A DNA stretch of 64,000 nucleotides. Source: Cycas panzhihuaensis (Eukaryota > Cycadophyta). The translations under genes and the position numbers were made by a program. Shown in pieces: positions 57,801 to 64,000 of the stretch (position 1 is its first letter; each line of letters opens with the position of its first letter). Below the pieces are notes generated by a model. That model did no database searches and was not told where the DNA came from. It worked only from the letters and a program-made list of their open reading frames with translations. The stretch spans positions 198,345,741 to 198,409,740 of the forward strand of contig CM041465.1 in assembly GCA_023213395.1 (NCBI GenBank), given 5' to 3'.

Positions 57801-59780
57801 TAGAAGGGGATCTATTCACTCCATTCCACTTGCATGGAGTTATTTTGCCTCTCATTCACCTTCAATGTGAAGTATTGAGAGTGCATTCATTTTTTTAAAT
57901 ATTTTGAGAGCTTAAAATTATAGTATTTTTTATGCTGCTACTTTGTACATGTGTGCAAAAATTCAAAGGTAAAAAATACAGGTTTTTAAAGCCGTTCAAC
58001 TGTCGGAATACTCCCGGAAGCATTAAAGGCCTAAATTTTCATAAAAATTCAACCATCTCAGAATTTGATGAAATGTGGCATGCAAGGTCGCCTTCACTAT
58101 AGGATCATTTTTGTCTTCTAGAGTAATTTCAGTTTCAGCTTGAAACAGTGAGTTTTGGATGTGATAAAAAGGGTAAAATTTATGGATAAGTGATTTAAAG
58201 CATTTTTTCTAATGAAATCCTTTAATTATAAGCTAAAGATCTTAAAGTTTTATTAAGGTATCTAGTACATTTATGTCTTAAGATAATTTTAAGAAAAATC
58301 TCATCAAATTTCATCCATTGGTTAGTGAGATCTATGCAGTTTTCTCACGGTTGTCGATTTTGCCTACTCAACCCTACAAAGGACCTTGCAAGGGTATTTC
58401 GGGTAAGTTTTTGTTAGATTTTATAGATGGTGTAGAAGGGAAAGTTAATGTACATGTCAAAACATAACTTTTTACATATTGAAGTCCATATTTTGAGATA
58501 GTTGATCTGGCATGATTTTACTTTGATGCTTTTTCGGCCAGGAAAGCTTTTGTGCCTTTTCTAAAATTTGACTTCATAACTCTATCAAAAACAATATTCT
58601 AAACACTTTTTCCTTTTGTCATAAATTCAGATTTCATCATTTAGGCCTTCATATTTGTAATTTTTAAAAATTTGCCCATTTATCATTATTTGTAAATTTT
58701 GTAAAAAAATCACAAAATAGGGCAAAATAGCAGGCATATAAATATAGAAAAATCATCATTTTAGTAGCAAGTTGATCCACATTTTAGCCCATTGTGGCTT
58801 TTATATCAAAACTTCTGAAATTATATTTGGAAACATTGTACTAAAGCAATGGAAACCTTAGATCGGAAGCAACATCTGGTTCCCCTGTTAAATCTAGCAT
58901 GCTTTTCTATTTGCATATATAGCATAAAGCATCACAAAATTAACAACAACAGTAAAGCATCACAAAATTAGCAGCAACAACAAAGCATCGTAAAAGCAGC
59001 AATAACAATAAAGCAAGCAAGCATATTTGGCAAGTTTCTATTTTAGTTTTCAGTTATATAGAAACATCTTAAACTATTCCTAAAAGGAATCTCATCCGTA
59101 TGATCTATACCGCCAGTTCTTGACTTGTGTGCACACTCACCTTGGTTGAAATAGACCAAGGTTGGTCGAAGTCTAGGCCCTAAGGGAGGTGTGAGTTTCA
59201 TACTGGGTCTAGTCTTAACCAGAATAGTAGTAAAGGGACAGGTTAGTCATACCTATGGCTTTCAATCAGGGATAATCTTGATAACCACCCAGAAAAACTG
59301 AAAACCTTAATGCAAGATTAAAATTAACCTGGTCCAATATTCGTCATAGCCGTGGGATACACAGTACCGTTTAACTCTTCGGAGTAGGTATAAAGCTGCT
59401 CATTAGTAAATTGGGTGAGGACTGGGAGTACTTGGGCTCCACTGTGACTTGGATTTCATCACCAAGCACAGGTGTGGCTATCGCGGGTGAAGGCCATAAT
59501 CGTATACTAGAAGCCTTAGGCATCAAAATCTCACTTATATTTGCACATAAGTGAGAGGTTAGTGGCATGACACATCACCACTCTTTGCCAGCTCTACATT
59601 AGGCCTTATTCTTGCATCATAACTTATATTCATTTTTTAATATAATTGTTGAAAAATAGTTAATCGTTGCTTGCTTCTCATCATAACAATCATTTCTACA
59701 TCCCTACTGCGCTAGGTGTACTACCCACACATGTGAGTGGCACATACTTTTATCATCTCTTCTACTTCTTTATCATCACC
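57801..59780 (+). other. untranslated leader of copia A copy 2
   Basis: 2 kb without a supported frame. A short repeat, AAAGCATCACAAAATTARCA, occurs two to three times at 58925-58990. Confidence 0.6.
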
Positions 59781-60719
59781 ATGTCATCTTAATTCAAGCA
59801 AAATGTTAACTTCATATTGAAAGGCAAAGAAAATTGAGATATATGGTACACTAGAATTTAAAATGATGCAAAGTATGAAGGCCTTTGGAGAGCCCAATTG
59901 TAACCTACACCCAACACACCAGCAACGGTTACAATAACTGCTTCCAGTGGATCTGCCCCAATAGCTCCTATAGATGCTGTAGCTAAACTACAATGGGAGA
60001 TAGATGATGAAAAGATTCGTACAGGAATTTTGTTGGTCATTGATCACTCCTTGCACAACTTGATAAACGAAGAGGAACATGATACAGCCTGGAAGGTCCT
60101 AGAAGTTATTAAAAAGAACTTTAATATAAAGTCAGATTTAGAATTTGTTCATCTTGTTTTGAAAATGAACAAATTAAAAATGCAGAAGGGACGAGCTCAT
60201 GAGACAATAAATCTCCTTTGACCAATCAAACAGGTAATTGACAAAGACTTTAAGACCTAATGCATCACTTGGGCATTTTCGATCCAGTCATGTTTACATG
60301 TCCCTGATTATAAAAACTTGCTTAGAAGTCTTCAATCTAGTGGAACATTAAAGACACTCAACTTCGAAGCACTCACCGAGAAGTTCATAGAATTTGACAA
60401 GACCTTTGATACAAACTTTGTAGCCTCTGACTCTCTTCCAGATGTAGCCTTTGAGGTAGAAGAATAAGTTTGCTACACAAAAAATCAAGGTCCCTCTCAT
60501 GGCAGAGGAAATAACCGAGTAAGAGGAAGAGGAAGAAATATGGAAAATCATCCACAAGGTCAATCAAACCTTCAATCACAACCTCGACAGTTTCAAGGCC
60601 AAGAGCCACCTCAACAAAGGGTAAGACAGTCAGGCCAAACCAGTACTTCTTCAGGGACTGGTAATTAAACCATTATGTGTGATCGGTGTAACCATAAAGG
60701 ACACTTAGCAAAAGATTAC
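59781..60719 (+). pseudogene. gag: copia gag, family A copy 2
   Basis: The ATG at 59781 is followed by FILKGKENWDIWYTRI, a typical copia gag opening with early stops. The capsid part is open at 60030-60221 (DTAWKVLEVIKKNF and LKMNKLKMQKGRAHE). An RG-rich stretch (60500-60540) precedes the nucleocapsid knuckle CDRCNHKGHLAKDY at 60678-60719, which is C-x2-C-x4-H-x4-C with the last Cys changed to Tyr by a G-to-A step. It is non-functional because of stops and the lost Cys. Confidence 0.9.
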
Positions 60720-61583
60720 AGAACTACCACTTATAAGTTGGCCAAGTTCCAACCAAAACATGGAGCTCACAATGTTGAAGAAACTTGTGAAGAATCCTTT
60801 AGTGGTATAGGTTTTGTACAAGCACACATTCAAAGAATTGAGGGATCTTTAGCATCAAATGCCATTGACCAACCAAAGAGATACTTTGAAGCTCGATGTG
60901 GATATATCACTTGTGAATTCCCTTCACCAATGTCAAGCCCAATTGGAATTGCCAATAGTGTGGCTTCAATCGATGGACAGTGGATCATGGACACAGGAGC
61001 AACTCAACATATAATATGTAATCGCAGTATATATCAAAACTTTGACTCAAATGTTCATAGAGTTGTTCACATGGTTGATAAATCACAACAACCTGTTAAA
61101 GGAATTGGCAACATTTGCCTGAAACTCCCAAGCTTAGAAAATTTTACATTGCTTGATGTCTTATACATACCTAATCTTAAACAAAACCTACTCTCTTTAT
61201 TCACACTTATTTCTTGTGGATTTGATCTGAGTGTAACAGTAAATGACTAGACTCTTAAGATCATTCACCCTCTAACTAATCAGGTGGTTTTGATTGGACA
61301 TCTCTCTGGAAAACTCTTTCGACTGAATGGCTCTCCATCTTCTGAAGTCTATTGTGCCCAAAGCCCTTGTGCCGATGAAGAATTTGCATTTAATTCCATC
61401 TTGACCCATCCAACATTGTCACCAGAAGCTTTTTGGCATGCTCGTATGTGCCATGTTCACATTGATAGATTTAGAGATCTTTCTAACACTCTTCCAAACC
61501 TTCTAAAGTTTTCCTCTAAGCCCTTTAAATGTGAAGCTTGTATCATTGCCAAATCTCGTCGACAACCCTGTCCCAAAAGTTAG
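60720..61583 (+). pseudogene. pol: copia protease and gag-pre-integrase, family A copy 2
   Basis: Open from 60675 to 61250. Protease is marked by WIMDTGATQH (60981-61010) with the catalytic D-T-G intact, then LLDVLYIPNLKQNLLS (61150-61197), the conserved end of copia protease. After a TAG at 61248 (Gln or Trp site), 61284-61583 carries the pre-integrase zinc region: AFWHARMCHVHIDRFRDL and CEACIIAKSRRQP, an H-x-H / C-x2-C pattern. Confidence 0.92.
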
Positions 61584-62140
61584 TGGAAATCGAACCATCC
61601 ATTACAATTGGTACACTCTGATTTGTGTGGGCCAATGCCTATTCCTTCACTGAAGGGCAAGCTATATTATATCTCTTTCATTGATGATTTCACTAGAAAA
61701 ATATGGGTAGCTTTTCTACACAAGAAAGATGAAGCATTCCGTATATTTAAGGAATTTAAAGCTCTCACTGAAAAAGAGTTAGGTTATCAACTCAAATGGC
61801 TTTGAACTCATAATGGTGTTGAATATACCTCATATGAGTTTAAAAGCTACCTTCAAAACAATGGCATCAAGCATCAAACAATAGTAGCAGGTACCCCACA
61901 ACAAAATGGAGTTATCAAGCGCATGAATAAGACAATCATGAACATGGCTCGTGCTATGTTAATATTTAAAAACGTACCTACCTATCTATGGGTTGAAGTA
62001 ATCTAGACAGCCGTTTATTATATCAATGTTGTTAGCCCATCAAAGGAAGTATAATCACCTAACGAAAAGTGGTCAGGACAAGTCCCCATTGTTCACTACT
62101 TTAGAATTTTTGGCTCTACATGCTATGCCCATATTCTGGA
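61584..62140 (+). pseudogene. pol: copia integrase core, family A copy 2
   Basis: VHSDLCGPMP (61611) carries the first catalytic Asp, and ISFIDDFTRKIWVAFL (61672) follows. The second Asp block, normally S/T-D-N-G, reads THNGVEY at 61807, Asp to His. The Glu block, normally NGVAERMN, reads NGVIKRMN at 61909, Glu to Lys by G-to-A. Two of three catalytic residues are therefore lost. Stops at 61803, 62005 and 62052 (Arg or Gln sites) add to this. Confidence 0.9.
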
Positions 62141-63768
62141 TGTAGATCGAAATAAACTCCAGCTAAGGGCACTTAAAGGCATCTTTATTGGATACCCTTT
62201 AGATAAGAAAGGGTATAAGGTCTTCATACCTTCACAATAAAAAATCATCATTACTAGAGATGTCATTTTTGTGGAGACAGAGGATCGGTTACTTAAATTA
62301 GACTCTATAGTACCCTCATGCTGCTATAATAATGTTATTAAGTATGATGTTTAGATTCTAAAATTTAGGGCGGGGACAGACATAAATTACTCCAAATGTT
62401 GGAATCTAACAATAGAGCCTTGGAGGATACAAGTTATGACTCTAAACAAATGAGTACACATCTAGCACCATCTTTTGAAGATAACAGAGTTGACAAAGGC
62501 AAAGCCATTATAGAAGAACCATCCTCTCCACCTTTAGTTGACAAAGACAAAACAGTGGTAGAAGGACCATCTTCCTCAAGCACATGAACATCCTCCTCAC
62601 AAAATAATCATTTTAATGAACATGATGAGAACCAAGAAGTTGGGGAAATGAGGATATCATTCCCAACTCCAGGATCTCAAGAAGCCCGCTAGCTCAATAA
62701 GGACATACGACCAGATGAGGTGGGCAAAACTGGCACTTGAAGTGCCCATAGAGCAAGGATGCAAGAATCATTATATACTGAGCTTGAACTAACAGAATTG
62801 TACCTTACTCTTAATGAAGAGCCCTTAACATACCAAGAAGCTGTAAAGCATACAACTTGGAGAAATGACATGAACGAAGAGTACCAATCTCTTATCAAGA
62901 ACGGTACATGGGAGCTCATTGATCTACCACTTGGCAGAAAGGTAGTTCAAAATAAATGGGTGTTCAAAAACAAATATAGATCAGACAACACCCTTGAAAA
63001 ACACAAGGCGAGGTTGGTAGCTAAAGGATTTACACAAAGAGAAGGCATCGACTACACTGAAGTCTTTGTACCTACAACCAAGTGGCCTACAATTAGAACT
63101 CTTATGGCCTTGGCTGCTCAACAGGGTTAGAAAATCCACCAACTTGATATTAAGACTGTATTTCTCATTGGAGATCTTAAAGAAGAAATTTACATGGCTC
63201 AGCTAGAAGGATATGAGATCGAAGGTCAAGAGCATAAGGTTTGCAGGCTCAGAAAGTCCTTGTATGGCCTTAAACAAGCCCCTCACGCCTGGTTTGCCAA
63301 GTTGTCTAAAAGGATGAGGCAACTCGGATATGAGGTTTGTGACTATCAAGATATTGATGCAACGTTATTCATCAAGCACCATAAGGATAAAGTCACTTAT
63401 CTTATAATCTTTGTGAATGACATGCTAGTAATGGGTAATAATGAATAAGCAATAAGCCAGCTGAAAAAGGACCTTGGCAAAACGTTCAAATTGTCTAACC
63501 TCGGTTTAATGAAATATTACTTGGAAATTGAAGTAACATAAAAGAATGGAAAATTTTTCCTTTCCCAAGAAAAATACACCAATGATCTTCTAACCAAGTT
63601 TCAGTTAGAAGATGCTCGACCAGTGATGTTACCTATGGATCCTAACACCAAACTCTCAGCTGAAGCTGACACTAGGGAGGCAGACATAACACTCTAGAGG
63701 AAACTTGTAGGTAGCCTCATCTACACTACCAATACAAAGCCAGATATTATATACTTTATCGGTATTCT
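62141..63768 (+). pseudogene. pol: copia reverse transcriptase, family A copy 2
   Basis: GIFIGYPLDKKGYKVFIPSQ near 62180 ends integrase. An acidic, Ser-rich linker with two related LAPSFEDN and VDKGKAIIEEPSSP-type segments follows (62455-62585). RT runs from about 62820: [49 protein letters not shown], then FVNDM at 63409-63423, where copy 1 has FVDDM, so the first catalytic Asp is Asn by G-to-A. After that come YYLEIEV and GSLIYTT. Large parts are open (62759-63130, 63194-63448). Confidence 0.93.
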
Positions 63769-64000
63769 TGCTTATTACATGACAAATCCTAAGCAGAATC
63801 ATTGTCAGGCAGTAGTGCCAGTGTTGAGATACCTTAAGACAACTAGCAAATATGGTTCATTGTATGAACCTAATTCAGAATTCAAGCTTTCTGCATACAC
63901 AAACTCAAACTTTGCAGGAGATAAAGATATAGGAAGATCTACATCTCGGTATGTAATGTTTCTTGGAATAGCACCAATATCATAGAGATCCAGACGGTAG
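63769..64000 (+). pseudogene. pol: copia RNase H start, family A copy 2 (cut by window end)
   Basis: Open 63779-63985 with MTNPKQNHCQAVVPVLRYLK, LYEPNSEFKLSAYTNSNFAG and RSTSRYVMFLG. Catalytic S-D-W/F reads S-N-F here. It continues beyond the window. Confidence 0.9.

Larger units (their letters stand above)
57474..64000 (+). mobile_element. Ty1/copia element, family A copy 2, 5' part
   Basis: 5' LTR, primer site, a 2-kb leader, gag, protease, integrase, reverse transcriptase and the start of RNase H, cut by the window end. It was inserted into the host element's gag. It is the same family as 1-3976 but less decayed, with long open stretches. Confidence 0.93.

Noticed and set aside
1-64000. 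CRISPR arrays, operons, rRNA or tRNA genes
   Set aside because: None seen. Direct repeats present are LTRs, microsatellites and decayed tandem arrays, and the sequence is plant intergenic DNA.

Overview
This window looks like intergenic DNA from a plant with a large, repeat-filled genome. It is AT-rich, I find no intact cellular gene or RNA gene, and every coding signal I can name belongs to LTR retrotransposons of typical plant kinds: Ty1/copia, chromovirus-like Ty3/gypsy, and Tat-lineage Ty3/gypsy with archaeal-type RNase H (aRNH) and plant mobile domain (PMD) signatures. The species cannot be told from this. Reading frames are littered with stops that are nearly all one C-to-T or G-to-A step from Gln, Arg or Trp codons, as expected for old, methylated insertions.

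Layout. 1-3976: 3' part of a copia element (family A), interrupted at 1769-2813 by a foreign insertion. 5077-5401 and 6941-7403: two apparently solo LTRs. 8431-9440: a stretch less repeat-like than its surroundings. 11579-15130: a decayed plus-strand chromovirus-like gypsy element (LTR, primer site, gag-protease). 15131-21756: unassigned sequence with one minus-strand aRNH and a degenerate short-motif array. 21763-24910: a complete 3.1-kb non-autonomous copia-type element (D). 24998-33489: a complete minus-strand copia element (C, 8.5 kb, target duplication TAGTC). 35889-50114: a complete 14.2-kb plus-strand Tat-type gypsy element (B) with 3.1-kb LTRs. 50115-57473: part of a minus-strand Tat-type element (the host) carrying gag, protease, aRNH and an antisense PMD gene. 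57474-64000: the 5' part of a second family A copia element, inserted in the host element's gag.

The order of events is readable. D, C, B and the second A copy each sit inside older sequence, most of it probably minus-strand Tat-type material (33490-35888 and 50115-57473 are the two sides of the B insertion).

The most interesting result concerns the two Tat-type elements. Element B and its host, in opposite orientations, both carry gag-protease, an aRNH, and a PMD-type extra gene on the strand opposite to gag. In both extra genes a short GT-AG intron interrupts a glycine codon in phase 1 at the matching position (43461-43586 and 51613-51717). In neither element do I see a reverse transcriptase or integrase, although less conserved parts are still recognisable. 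This suggests a non-autonomous Tat-derived group carrying an intron-containing antisense gene.
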